A stretch of 44,275 bases of DNA from an uncultured Clostridia bacterium (GTDB taxonomy: Bacteria > Bacillota > Clostridia > Oscillospirales > Ruminococcaceae). A program made the position numbers and the translations under genes. The DNA lies in assembly GCA_944387915.1 (NCBI GenBank), contig CALXGT010000060.1, positions 1-44,275 of the forward strand, written 5' to 3'. The notes beneath the pieces are model-generated. The model was not told the DNA's origin, searched no databases, and saw only the letters and a list, made by a program, of their open reading frames with translations. Below, one piece after another: positions 15,134 through 23,872 of this stretch. Numbering within the stretch: the stretch's first letter is position 1; each line of letters begins with the position of its first letter.

Positions 15134-16742
15134 AAAGCGGTTTTTCGTCGCCGTGACGGTAAGCCTTTTGGCGGTGTGCCTCTGCGCGACGACAGCTTTC
15201 GCGGCGGAAACCGAGGAAGTGGCGAGTATGTTTTACTCCACCATCTGGTCCCTGCTCCCGCCGGTCATCGCCATTATATTGGCGCTTATTACCAAAGAAG
15301 CTTACTCGTCTTTATTTGTGGGAATTGTTGTGGGCGGTCTTTTGTACACCAATTTCCACCCCATTCAAGCGCTGGACTCGGTATTGGGCGACGGCTTTAT
15401 CGCAAGTATCTCCGATCCTTGGAACGCGGGTATCTTTCTGTTCTTGGTTCTTTTAGGAATCATTGTCGCCCTCATTAACGCCTCCGGCGGTTCCGCCGCG
15501 TTTGGACGCTGGGCGGCAAAAACCATTAAAACGAGAAGCGGCGCCGTTCTTGCCACCTTTGTTTTGGGCGTGCTCATCTTTGTAGACGATTACTTTAACT
15601 GCTTAACCGTAGGCTCGGTTATGCGCCCCGTCACCGACGGCCACCGCGTCTCCCGTGCGAAGCTTGCCTATTTAATCGACGCTACCGCGGCGCCGGTTTG
15701 TATGATCGCTCCCATTTCCTCTTGGGCCGCGGCAGTCTCCGGTATCGTGGACGAAGGGGTTTACTCCGGCTTGGAACTGTTCATTCGGGCGATTCCCTAT
15801 AACTTCTACTCCCTTTTGACGTTGGTCTTTATTATCGGATTGGTCATTACCAAGGTGGATTATGGCCCGATGAAGCTTCAGGAAATGAACGCCCGCCTCA
15901 ACGGAGATCTGGGCGCTCTGGAAAACGAAGACGCTACAGTGGAAATGAAGCAAAACGGCAAGGTGGTCGACCTGGTCTTACCGGTTTTGGTTTTAATTAC
16001 CGCCTGCATCATCGGTATGATCTACGCCGGCGGCTTTTTCGACGGAGTCTCCTTTGTGGATTCCTTCGCCAACACCGACGCGTCGGTGGGTCTCTCCTGG
16101 GGCGGTATCATTGCGGTCATTTTTACCATTATCTATATGATCGCCAGACGGGTTCTCACCTTAAAAGAAACCATGGCCTGTGTCCCCAAGGGCTTTATCG
16201 CCATGGTTCCCGCCATTTTGATTTTGACCTTCGCCTTAACTTTGAAGAATATGACTAGCCTTCTTGGCGCGGACGTCTTTGTCGGGGACTTTATGTTTAA
16301 CGCCGCCAAAGGGCTTTGGAATTTCTTACCCGCGGTAATCTTTATCGTCGCTTGCTTCTTAGCGTTCTCTACCGGAACCTCCTGGGGAACCTTTGGCATT
16401 TTGATCCCCATTGTTACTTATATCTTCCCCGCGGACAACGAGCTGATGATTATTGGTATCTCCGCCTGCCTCGCGGGCGCGGTATGCGGCGACCATTGCT
16501 CCCCCATTTCCGATACCACTATCATGTCTTCGGCGGGCGCCCAATGCGACCATGTGACTCACGTATCCACCCAGCTTCCCTACGCGGCGACGGTGGCGGC
16601 GGTCTCCTTTGTTGCTTACCTCATCGCCGGATTCATCCAAAGCGCGTGGATCGCGTTGCCCATCGCAATCTTGCTGATGGTACTTACCATTATCGGTATC
16701 AAGCTCTTACTGAAAACACCAGAGGATATCTCCAATCCGTAA
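15123..16742 (+). CDS. Na+/H+ antiporter, NhaC family
   Basis: A 539-residue multi-pass antiporter exchanging Na+ (or an organic cation/acid couple) for protons. It has a first hydrophobic segment that looks like a signal (LLAVCLCATTAFAAE), then about eleven to twelve membrane helices. Family marks include VLIFVDDYFNCLTVGSVMRP, TAAPVCMIAPISSWAA, FSTGTSWGTFGILIPI and the highly conserved GAVCGDHCSPISDTTIMSSA stretch. The ATG at 15123 lies 7 bases after AGGAGG; the ATG at 15117 is too close to it. Transcribed with the GNAT gene; strong terminator at 16759-16782. Confidence 0.92.
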   Translation: MASKKRFFVAVTVSLLAVCLCATTAFAAETEEVASMFYSTIWSLLPPVIAIILALITKEAYSSLFVGIVVGGLLYTNFHPIQALDSVLGDGFIASISDPWNAGIFLFLVLLGIIVALINASGGSAAFGRWAAKTIKTRSGAVLATFVLGVLIFVDDYFNCLTVGSVMRPVTDGHRVSRAKLAYLIDATAAPVCMIAPISSWAAAVSGIVDEGVYSGLELFIRAIPYNFYSLLTLVFIIGLVITKVDYGPMKLQEMNARLNGDLGALENEDATVEMKQNGKVVDLVLPVLVLITACIIGMIYAGGFFDGVSFVDSFANTDASVGLSWGGIIAVIFTIIYMIARRVLTLKETMACVPKGFIAMVPAILILTFALTLKNMTSLLGADVFVGDFMFNAAKGLWNFLPAVIFIVACFLAFSTGTSWGTFGILIPIVTYIFPADNELMIIGISACLAGAVCGDHCSPISDTTIMSSAGAQCDHVTHVSTQLPYAATVAAVSFVAYLIAGFIQSAWIALPIAILLMVLTIIGIKLLLKTPEDISNP

Positions 16743-16758
16743 TTCGCCTTTATGAAAG

Positions 16759-16782
16759 ACGCCGCCGCTGGCGGCGTTTTTT
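16759..16782 (+). terminator. Terminator of GNAT-nhaC
   Basis: Perfect 8-bp GC-rich stem ACGCCGCC/GGCGGCGT with a GCT loop followed by TTTTT. Confidence 0.92.
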
Positions 16783-16886
16783 GCTGCGCCAAAAAAGAAA
16801 AGCCATGTTTAGTCAGATTGCCAAAGACGTTTTTTTGAAAATCTGTTACAATAAAATCAAAGATGAAAAGCAAAAGGAGGGGTCTT

Positions 16887-17294
16887 ATGGCCGGAAGACA
16901 AATCTACCGCCCCGACGGGTTTTTCAATACCCGGTGCGGCGAGACGATTACCGGATTTTCTTTCCAGTTCAAAGCCCAGTATTATCGGGGATTTACCCTT
17001 TCCATTTTAAGGGATATCCAAATCGAGATCGACGGCGAAAAGATCGATCGAAAGGATATCCAAATCGAGGTCAACAAAGAGCGGTTTACCTTAGAGGAAG
17101 CCAGAACAGTCGTAGACCCCGATTACCGTTGGGAATTTGGGGAATATGCGACGGTTTATGTGAAAAAGAATGGCGGCCTCGCGCCGGGCGCCCATCATAT
17201 CCGATCGGTCCAGATCATCGCCCCTTCCTATATGCCTTTTGAGCTCCAGGCGGTTTGTGAGACCGATTTCGTTATGGAAGGAGACAGCCTATGA
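16887..17294 (+). CDS. C-glycoside deglycosidase beta subunit-like (DUF6379)
   Basis: A 135-residue beta-sandwich-type protein matching the DUF6379 family, whose characterised members (DfgB, DgpC, CarC) are the small subunits of enzymes that cleave the C-C bond of 3-oxo-C-glycosides. Recognisable family features are QYYRGFTLSILRDIQIEIDG near residues 31-50, YRWEFGEYATV near 80-90, NGGLAPGAH near 95-103 and SYMPFEL near 115. The ATG at 16887 follows AAAGGAGGGG; the reading from 16863 has no SD. It overlaps the next gene, an alpha-subunit-like TIM barrel, by ATGA, as expected for two chains of one complex. No oxidoreductase for the preceding sugar oxidation is adjacent. Activity is inferred from family and gene pairing; the natural substrate is unknown. 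Confidence 0.8.
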   Translation: MAGRQIYRPDGFFNTRCGETITGFSFQFKAQYYRGFTLSILRDIQIEIDGEKIDRKDIQIEVNKERFTLEEARTVVDPDYRWEFGEYATVYVKKNGGLAPGAHHIRSVQIIAPSYMPFELQAVCETDFVMEGDSL

Positions 17295-18349
17295 GCGCGC
17301 AAATCCAACGAAGCGTATCGTTATACAGCTACCAGGACGAATACTACGACGGAAAGCTGGATTTAGAAGGCTGCCTTCGGGAAACGGCAAAAACCGGCGC
17401 TACCGGCGTGGAGCTTCTTGCGGAGCAGATGATTAAACGCTTTCCTTTGCCCATTGAAGACGAGGCGTTTCGGGAAAACTGGTTTTCTATGCTGAAACAG
17501 TACGGCTTGACTCCTTCCTGTTACGATGCTTTTTTGGAAAACCGGATCTACGATAACCGGACCCTCTCTTTGGGGGAACAGATCAACATGATGAAGCGGG
17601 ATCTTCGTCTCGCGTCCCTTTTAGGCTTTCCTGTTTTGCGCACCCTGGTCTCCACCCCCATGGATGTCATCGAGGGAAGCTTGGAATACGCCGAATCGGT
17701 AAAGGTAAAGATCGGATTAGAGGTCCATGCTCCCTTCTCCTTAAATTCCCACTGGGCGGAGGGGTATTTAAAACTGATCCAAAAAAATAAGACCCGATAC
17801 TTCGGATTTATCCCGGATTTGGGGATCTTTTGCAAAAACCTTCCCGACGTTCTTCGGGATAAGGCGAGGAGAGCCGGCGCTAAAGAAACATGTATCCGCA
17901 TTGTAGACGACGCTTACCAAAGCCGGCGGGACAAGGGCTTTGTCAAAATCAAATATGACCTCAATTTGGGAAAAGCCAATATGGAATACCGCCTTGCCAA
18001 CGGCTTAAAAGAAATGATGGATGCGGTAGAAAAGGCGGGCGGCGGCCCGGCGGACCGGATGTACGCCGAATCTTCCTTTACCTATTCTTGGTCGGATCCC
18101 AAAGATCTGATGGACAACATCGACTATATTTTCCACATCCACGCGAAATTCTACAACGTCTCCGAAAATTACGAAGAAACGGCGGTAGCCATCCCCGAGG
18201 TGGTCGCGGCGCTCAAAACGGCGGGCTACCAGGGATATCTCAGCTCGGAATATGAAGGCGGCGAACATTTACGGCAGGACATGGATGTAGACAGCATCGA
18301 GCAGGTGCGGCGGCATCAGGAAGCGCTAAAAAGAGCCATTGAAGGATAA
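17291..18349 (+). CDS. C-glycoside deglycosidase alpha subunit-like (sugar isomerase/epimerase fold)
   Basis: A 352-residue TIM-barrel protein of the xylose isomerase-like/AP endonuclease 2 family. The expected divalent-metal site is visible: E144 in LEVHAPFS (also H146), D176 in FIPDLGIF, H282/H284 in YIFHIHAKFYN, and E320 in LSSEYEGGE. In the characterised DfgA/DgpB/CarB enzymes such a site holds Mn2+ and the chain pairs with a DUF6379 small subunit. Here the preceding gene is exactly such a partner, with a 4-base overlap and a terminator after this gene, so a two-gene operon is clear. Role inferred: cleaving or isomerising 3-keto sugar conjugates in the cytoplasm. A simple sugar isomerase with an accessory chain remains possible. 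Confidence 0.8.
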   Translation: MSAQIQRSVSLYSYQDEYYDGKLDLEGCLRETAKTGATGVELLAEQMIKRFPLPIEDEAFRENWFSMLKQYGLTPSCYDAFLENRIYDNRTLSLGEQINMMKRDLRLASLLGFPVLRTLVSTPMDVIEGSLEYAESVKVKIGLEVHAPFSLNSHWAEGYLKLIQKNKTRYFGFIPDLGIFCKNLPDVLRDKARRAGAKETCIRIVDDAYQSRRDKGFVKIKYDLNLGKANMEYRLANGLKEMMDAVEKAGGGPADRMYAESSFTYSWSDPKDLMDNIDYIFHIHAKFYNVSENYEETAVAIPEVVAALKTAGYQGYLSSEYEGGEHLRQDMDVDSIEQVRRHQEALKRAIEG

Positions 18350-18350
18350 A

Positions 18351-18379
18351 AAACGGCAGGCGTAAAGCCTGCCGTTTTT
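18351..18379. terminator. Bidirectional terminator between the deglycosidase pair and the ABC operon
   Basis: Stem AAACGGCAGGC / GCCTGCCGTTT with loop GTAAA, flanked by A- and T-runs, between convergent genes. Confidence 0.93.
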
Positions 18380-19268
18380 ATTCGTTTCGCCTTCCCGGCG
18401 CGCTGATGACGATCTTTCCGTCCTCCAGCTCCATTTTGACCCGGTTGCCCTCGATGCCAAGGGAAGATAACAATTCTCTCGGGATCTGAACCCGGCCCGC
18501 TTTATCCAAAATCGCGAACTCCTCGTGGGGCTCCTCAAAGCCTTCCAGCTCGTTTAACCGGTCCTTGTAGCTTTCCTTCAGGATCATCTCGCTGCTGTTT
18601 TTGCCGTCCCGAATGGTGACGACCCGGTTGACCCGTTTGGACAAATGCATATCGTGAGTCACGATCACGATGGTCAGTCCCTTTTCCTCGTTGAGCTTTT
18701 TAAACACATCCAGAATATAGCTTCCGGTCTGAACGTCTACCGAACCGGTGGGCTCATCCGCCAAAAGGATCTTGGGGTCGTTGGCCAAAGCGATGGCGAT
18801 AGCGATCCGCTGCTGTTCGCCGCCGGAAAGCTCGCTTAACCGGTTGTTCCGCTTATGGGCCATACCTACCAGCTCCAAAAGTGCCCGCGCCTTTTCTCTT
18901 CGCTCCGTTTCCTTGGTAAGCATCATGGGCATCATGACGTTTTGTTCAGCGGAGAGGTACGGAAGAAGGTTTCGCCCGTTATTTTGCCAGACAAACCCTA
19001 CCACCTTCCGTTTGTACTCCACAAGCTCTTCCTCGCTCAATTTAAAAAGGTCTTTTCCGTCTACGAAGAGCTTCCCTGCCGAAGGGCGGTCCAATCCGCC
19101 GATCATATTCAAAAAGGTGGATTTTCCGCTTCCGCTGTTGCCGATGATCGCCATAAGTTCCCCTTCGGCGATGCGGATCTCCAGCCCCTGAAGCGCCAAA
19201 ACCTCGATCTCGTCGGTTTTATAGATCTTGACCAAATCCTCGCAGACGATCATATCCCTTCTATCCAT
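18378..19268 (-). CDS. ABC transporter ATPase with C-terminal AbrB/MazE-like domain
   Basis: ATPase subunit of an FtsX-type (MacB/LolD class) ABC system. Numbering from the longest reading (start 19280): Walker A GNSGSGKST at 47-55, Q-loop VWQN near 97-100, signature LSGGEQQR at 151-158, Walker B ILLADEP at 171-177, His-loop H209. After the ATPase core, residues about 252-294 (EEFAILDKAGRVQIPRELLS then SLGIEGNRVKMELEDGKIVI) form a swapped-hairpin AbrB/SpoVT/MazE-like domain, normally a DNA-binding or dimerising module. The start is uncertain: ATG 19268 overlaps the end of the upstream ATPase gene by 8 bases; ATG 19253 and GTG 19280 are alternatives. Last gene of the six-gene export operon. 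The tail might link transporter assembly or activity to another partner; its DNA-binding ability is untested. Confidence 0.88.
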   Translation of the reverse strand: MDRRDMIVCEDLVKIYKTDEIEVLALQGLEIRIAEGELMAIIGNSGSGKSTFLNMIGGLDRPSAGKLFVDGKDLFKLSEEELVEYKRKVVGFVWQNNGRNLLPYLSAEQNVMMPMMLTKETERREKARALLELVGMAHKRNNRLSELSGGEQQRIAIAIALANDPKILLADEPTGSVDVQTGSYILDVFKKLNEEKGLTIVIVTHDMHLSKRVNRVVTIRDGKNSSEMILKESYKDRLNELEGFEEPHEEFAILDKAGRVQIPRELLSSLGIEGNRVKMELEDGKIVISAPGRRNE

Positions 19269-19941
19269 GCACCAGTTCACCGCCTTCCAGCTCGAACACC
19301 GCGTCGCCGATCTCCATCAGTCCGGTGTCATGGGTGGTCATCAAAATGGTGACTCCTTCCTGCTCGGTGAGGTCCTTAAAGATCTTGACCACCTGAAGCC
19401 CCGTATTGGTATCCAGCTCCGCCGTCGGTTCGTCGGCAAACAAAATCTCCGGCTTGTGGGCGATGGCTCTGGCAATAGCGACCCGCTGCTGCTCGCCGCC
19501 GGACATTTCCTGGGGCATATGCTGCATTCGCTCGAAAAGCCCCACCAAGCGCAGGCATTCCTCCGCTCTCTGTCGGCGGTCGCCCTCATAGTTTGCGAGA
19601 CGAAGGGCAAACTCTACATTCTCATAAGCGCTGAGCATCGGGACTAACGCCACCGACTGGAACACGAAGCCGATAGACTTTCTTCGGATCAGCGTCCGTT
19701 CCTTTTCGCTCATTTTTCCGATTTCCTGTCCCTTAAAGAACACCTCTCCCTCGGTGGGCGAATCCAGCGCGCCGAGGATATTCATCAGCGTCGTTTTCCC
19801 GGAGCCGGAGCGTCCTTTTAAGATGGTGAGCTTATGGGCGGGCACCGCTAAGGTAATATCCTTTAGCGCGTAAAACGGGTCCCCGTCCACCACCGGAAAC
19901 GCCCGGCTCACTTTTTCGGCGGATAAAATGATCTCTTCCAT
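19261..19941 (-). CDS. ABC transporter ATPase, MacB/LolD class
   Basis: A 226-residue ATPase with all usual motifs: Walker A GRSGSGKTT (43-51), Q-loop FVFQS, signature MSGGEQQR, Walker B ILFADEP followed by TAELDTNTG (D-loop), and H-loop TTHD. The length is the minimal core without extra domains, in contrast to the neighbouring ATPase with a C-terminal tail. ATG 19941 follows AAGGAGG. It lies 9 bases after the permease gene and overlaps the second ATPase gene. With one permease carrying duplicated hydrophobic regions, the two ATPases could form a heterodimer. Confidence 0.93.
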   Translation of the reverse strand: MEEIILSAEKVSRAFPVVDGDPFYALKDITLAVPAHKLTILKGRSGSGKTTLMNILGALDSPTEGEVFFKGQEIGKMSEKERTLIRRKSIGFVFQSVALVPMLSAYENVEFALRLANYEGDRRQRAEECLRLVGLFERMQHMPQEMSGGEQQRVAIARAIAHKPEILFADEPTAELDTNTGLQVVKIFKDLTEQEGVTILMTTHDTGLMEIGDAVFELEGGELVHG

Positions 19942-19950
19942 TTTTCCTCC

Positions 19951-22779
19951 TTAATCTTCGCCCAGCTTCAACGCCTGGGAAATTTTAATCTTGCTTACAA
20001 TGTAACTCAAAACGCCGAGACAGCAGATCATGACCACGCCCAGCACGCCTAAGATCCTGATGTAATCCGACGCCAGATCCACGATCTCAAGCGGCAGTAC
20101 CTGATCGGCGGTCGTGTAGGCGATCTGAATCAGCGGAACGAACAGGCGGGAGGCGATGGTTCCGATCCCTACCCCCACCGCGATGGACAATCCGGAGATA
20201 AAGATCTGCTCTACCGCAAGCATGGAAAGGATCTCCTTTAAGGTCATACCCATTGCCCGGAAAATACCAAACTGCAACGACCGGGAACGAATGGACAAGA
20301 TCCAGTAGATCAAAAATCCCACCACGCAAAGCAAAAGCACCACCATAAATCCCACCGTCAAAACGCCGTTGGTCCCCTGGAAAATGGGGTCGTTTTTCAA
20401 AGCGATAAGATCCGCCTCGGTATCTTTAAAGGTGACAAAGGAAGTGCCGGTTTCGGCGGCAAAATCGTAAACCACCTGGGAGGAACCGGAAAGCTTAATC
20501 CAAATTTCGTAGGGGATGACCCCCCATTCCGATTGAAGCCGTCCCAAGTTCGCCACAATGAGGAAATTGCTGTTTTCGGTAAAATTCCCGTCCTGATCCA
20601 CCACGGTGGAAGTGGGGGCGAAGGTGGGGAAATAATCGATAAACCCGTAGATGACGCCTCTGGTGGAAAGCCCGTCGGAATTTTGGTAGGTGACCACGTC
20701 TCCGAGACTGTAACCGCATACCGTCTCAAAGCTTCGGGATACCAAAATCGCGTCCGGCGTTTGGGAAATGGCGTTTAAGTAATGGTACCAATGGATGGGA
20801 AGCAATCCGTCCTTCATGTAAGCGGTCTCGCCGAAGCCCTTGGTGTCGATGCCCATAATGGTAACGTTTCGCATCGCCCCTCTCCCCAGTTCCACCTTGG
20901 AGGAAGCGCTGCCGCTGGTGTCATAAAAGACCTGGGTAAGGCTTTCCGCCCCTTCCAAAAGGGTGTACTTGGAAAAATCCGGTTCCATATAGCTTAACGT
21001 CAGCGTTCCGGTGGTATCCTGCGCCACCATCTCACTGTTATTGCGCCATTCCTCTTTCAATACCACATCGGCGCCGTTTTGGTACCGAAGGCGCTCCTCG
21101 GCGCCCGCGTTGATGGTCCTTGCCGCCTGGGCGCTGAAAATACCCAACGCGGCGGTGAATACGAGGAAAATCATCAAAAAGCCCTGGTTTTCCTTGGTCC
21201 GCATCATCCGAAGGAAAGAGACGTACAAAGACGGGGACCAGAACTTTCTCCCGATACGGAAGATGAGCTTTAATAAAAGAGGAAACAACCGTAAAAACAG
21301 CAGTCCCGCGCCCAGCATAAATAACGGAGAACTTAAGTACAAAAGAGGATCCATGCTCCCGCCCTGCGCCACCTCCTGGGCTAAAAGATCCCGCTGGCGG
21401 TTAAAGTTAAAGAGAGAATATCCGGAAACCAAAAGCAAAAGGATATCTAACCCCATCTTCTGCCAGAAGGGAGTGGTTTTCTTTTTGGCCTTGCTTTGCT
21501 TTTGCGCCACGATGGTCACCGACGAGTACTTGACCACCGGCACCACCATGGTGAGCACCGAGATCAACGCCCCCAGCGCCGCGAAAAGCAGTGCAAGCCA
21601 TGATACCCTTAGCTGGAGCGCCGTCCGGCTTACGAATTCCAAAAAGGCGTTGCAGGAGCCCAACACCTGGCAGATCAAAAGACCAAGGGGGATACCCAAA
21701 ACGACGCCGCATAAAGCGACAATCCCGCTTTGGAGCAAATACAGCTGTAAAAGCTGTTTTTTGGAGGCGCCGCGGCTTTTCATCACCGCGATCTCCCCTT
21801 CTTCCATCTCCACCATTTGTCTGGACACCATAAAGATGAACACCAAAAGGAGGACGAAAACGGGAATCTGTAACGCCCAAAGGGTTACATTGAGCTTTTG
21901 CGCCTCGGGAAGATAATCGTCTAAAATATCGATGTAGTTACAGGAAAAGGAAGATCCGGAAATGCTCGCGGCATTTTCGTACACCGTAAGCTTTTCCCGC
22001 AATGTCTCCACCTGGGACGCCTCGATGGATGTGTAATCCATGACATTGTAAAAATTCACCGAGAAATTGCATACCGGCTCGTCGATTTGGATGATGTCTT
22101 GCTGTAAGGTCTGTAAATCCACAATTCCGTTTTGCTTTAATACCTTCCCCACCGTCAGCCAGTAGGGATCGCTTTCATCTATGCGCTCATACACTCCCAC
22201 CACCTTAAGGGTGATGGGGACCCCGTCTTTGGTTTCATGATCGGTAGAAAGAAGCGACTCCCCTAAAAGGAGATTTTGCTCCATCATCGTTTCCTCACTC
22301 ACGATAATCTCCAAAGTACCGTCTTCTAAGACGCCGGGAGCGGCAAATTCCCCTTCCTTTATGGAGACATGCTCCAAAAAGTCGGTTTGCGCCATAAGCT
22401 GAAGGGAAAGCTCATCTTCGGTGCCCTTAATCTCCGGGATCACGGTAAATCCTACGGTGTAGCTTACCGCTTTGGCAAGGGATGTTAAGGAAAGGTCCTC
22501 TTCCATATTCTCATAGTAATCCCAAAACAGATCGATCTGGGCAAGAGACGCCGCCCGGTTCACCGTTTTCTGGAAGCTTTGCCGCATGACGGTGATACCG
22601 GCATACCGGTCATTTTGCTCGGTATAAGAGGTAAGGTTCCGGGTGAGCATCCGCTGCAAAACCGCTTCGGAATACACAGGGCTTCCGGAGCCGATAGCAA
22701 TCATCAAAATATTTCCGATCAAAAGACAGAGGACCATCCACTTTTTGCTTTTAATCTTTTCTAAAACAAAAGGTAACAT
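19951..22779 (-). CDS. FtsX-family ABC permease (large, MacB-like)
   Basis: A 942-residue membrane protein. One N-terminal membrane segment (residues 14-32) precedes a large extracytoplasmic region, then a cluster of helices from about 300 (VFVLLLVFIFMVSRQMVEME, with the cytoplasmic GEIAVMKSRGASKKQLLQLY coupling segment typical of FtsX domains), further helices around 400-550, a second extracytoplasmic region and a C-terminal FtsX-like set with FGIFRAMGMTLKEILSMLAV. This is the double-FtsX layout of ABC3-type permeases, so one polypeptide can supply both halves of the pore. ATG 22779 follows AGGAGG. It sits between three adaptor genes and two ATPase genes. Such systems expel peptides, antibiotics or lipids, or act as mechanotransmitters; the substrate is unknown. 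Confidence 0.92.
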   Translation of the reverse strand: MLPFVLEKIKSKKWMVLCLLIGNILMIAIGSGSPVYSEAVLQRMLTRNLTSYTEQNDRYAGITVMRQSFQKTVNRAASLAQIDLFWDYYENMEEDLSLTSLAKAVSYTVGFTVIPEIKGTEDELSLQLMAQTDFLEHVSIKEGEFAAPGVLEDGTLEIIVSEETMMEQNLLLGESLLSTDHETKDGVPITLKVVGVYERIDESDPYWLTVGKVLKQNGIVDLQTLQQDIIQIDEPVCNFSVNFYNVMDYTSIEASQVETLREKLTVYENAASISGSSFSCNYIDILDDYLPEAQKLNVTLWALQIPVFVLLLVFIFMVSRQMVEMEEGEIAVMKSRGASKKQLLQLYLLQSGIVALCGVVLGIPLGLLICQVLGSCNAFLEFVSRTALQLRVSWLALLFAALGALISVLTMVVPVVKYSSVTIVAQKQSKAKKKTTPFWQKMGLDILLLLVSGYSLFNFNRQRDLLAQEVAQGGSMDPLLYLSSPLFMLGAGLLFLRLFPLLLKLIFRIGRKFWSPSLYVSFLRMMRTKENQGFLMIFLVFTAALGIFSAQAARTINAGAEERLRYQNGADVVLKEEWRNNSEMVAQDTTGTLTLSYMEPDFSKYTLLEGAESLTQVFYDTSGSASSKVELGRGAMRNVTIMGIDTKGFGETAYMKDGLLPIHWYHYLNAISQTPDAILVSRSFETVCGYSLGDVVTYQNSDGLSTRGVIYGFIDYFPTFAPTSTVVDQDGNFTENSNFLIVANLGRLQSEWGVIPYEIWIKLSGSSQVVYDFAAETGTSFVTFKDTEADLIALKNDPIFQGTNGVLTVGFMVVLLLCVVGFLIYWILSIRSRSLQFGIFRAMGMTLKEILSMLAVEQIFISGLSIAVGVGIGTIASRLFVPLIQIAYTTADQVLPLEIVDLASDYIRILGVLGVVMICCLGVLSYIVSKIKISQALKLGED

Positions 22780-22786
22780 ACGCCTC

Positions 22787-23872
22787 CTACTCTCCCATCA
22801 CCACAGTCTCCCCTTCGGAAAGACCGCTTAAAATTACGATTTCCTCGTTGTTCATTTCCCCGGTCACGATATACCGCGTACCGGTGGTATCGCCGTTTAA
22901 CACCGTCACCGACCGAACGCCGTTTTCCGTCGTCACCGCGCTTCGATCGATCATCAGCACATCTTCGAGATACTGATAAGTCCCAAACACGGTAATATCG
23001 GTGGAAAAGTCCGAAGCAAAGACTCCTCCCTCTACCTGGACCAAAACGCCGCTTTGGGTCCCCCCCTGTAACGCGGGGGTAGAAACAACGGTACCGGTGT
23101 AATATACGGGATTAATACGGGAACCGGTCTCAATCTCCACTTCCATGCCGTAACGAAACACCCCGCTGCTGTCGTCTACTTTGATTAAATACCGGTCCGG
23201 ATTATAGAGAGTAGCGATCACTTCGGTTCCCGCTTCCTCTCCCGGTTTTGTAAAAGTGGTGCTCCTAACAATACCGTCGCAGGGCGCGTAAAGCGTTAAA
23301 TTGGAGAAGGAAGCGGACAACGCGCCGACCTCCTGCTCTAACTGCTCGATATCGTATTGGGTATCCGTCCTATATTTTTCATATTCAGCCTGCGCCGTGG
23401 CGATTTCCACTTCTTTCAACTCCCGGTCCACGCCGCTGAGCCCCAAAAGGGATTGTTCTAACGAAGCGATCTCCCTTTCCATATTGGTACAGGTGTAGCT
23501 GTAATTTTCCTTTGCTTCCTTTAGGTTCAATTGTTTTTCCGTCAGCGACAGCGTACTTTCATTGACGGAAAAAACGGCGATGGCGTCTCCCGCGTTCACC
23601 GTATCTCCGGAGGCAACCAAAAGCTCTTCCAAAATCGCCCCTTCCCGTCCGAAGGAAACCTCGGTCACATCGGGGTAATATAACGTTCCGCTCCCGGATT
23701 TGGTCTTTTCAAAATTTCCCCGGTAAACGGTAGTCGTTTCATAATTGGGAGAAGCGGCATCGGTCACTATCGTTTCCAGCAAAACTTCCGGCTCCTCTTC
23801 GCCGCAACCGGAAAGCGAGGCCGCAAAAAGCAAAGCCAATAGCAGAGACAAAAAGGCGTTACCCTTTGACAT
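22787..23872 (-). CDS. HlyD/MacA-type adaptor lipoprotein (third of three)
   Basis: A 361-residue surface lipoprotein with signal and lipobox LSGC (C23), a biotinyl/lipoyl-like half (GREGAILEELLVASGDTVNA, then GDAIAVFS), a coiled-coil hairpin of about 80 residues, the second lipoyl half LYAPCDGIVRSTTFTKPGEE, and a C-terminal beta-barrel ending in LSGLSEGETVV. This is the membrane-fusion/adaptor architecture; in Gram-positives it contacts the FtsX permease outside the cell. The chosen ATG 23872 lies 9 bases after AAGGAG; the longer reading from 23923 starts within the preceding gene. It overlaps that gene by 14 bases and is 7 bases ahead of the permease gene. Confidence 0.88.
   Translation of the reverse strand: MSKGNAFLSLLLALLFAASLSGCGEEEPEVLLETIVTDAASPNYETTTVYRGNFEKTKSGSGTLYYPDVTEVSFGREGAILEELLVASGDTVNAGDAIAVFSVNESTLSLTEKQLNLKEAKENYSYTCTNMEREIASLEQSLLGLSGVDRELKEVEIATAQAEYEKYRTDTQYDIEQLEQEVGALSASFSNLTLYAPCDGIVRSTTFTKPGEEAGTEVIATLYNPDRYLIKVDDSSGVFRYGMEVEIETGSRINPVYYTGTVVSTPALQGGTQSGVLVQVEGGVFASDFSTDITVFGTYQYLEDVLMIDRSAVTTENGVRSVTVLNGDTTGTRYIVTGEMNNEEIVILSGLSEGETVVMGE

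Noticed and set aside
16840-16860. Promoter for the deglycosidase-like pair around TACAAT
   Set aside because: The -10-like TACAAT has only AAGACG at 17 bases; too weak to list as a promoter, although some start must exist between the terminator at 16782 and 16887.
16316-17242. 308-residue open frame on the plus strand over the end of nhaC and the DUF6379 gene
   Set aside because: It lies in another frame of two well-supported genes, crosses their terminator, is very rich in Arg and resembles no family; it is a shadow frame.
21011-21916. 301-residue open frame antisense to the FtsX permease
   Set aside because: The permease frame has clear membrane and family motifs; the opposite frame is low in structure and has no SD or promoter.
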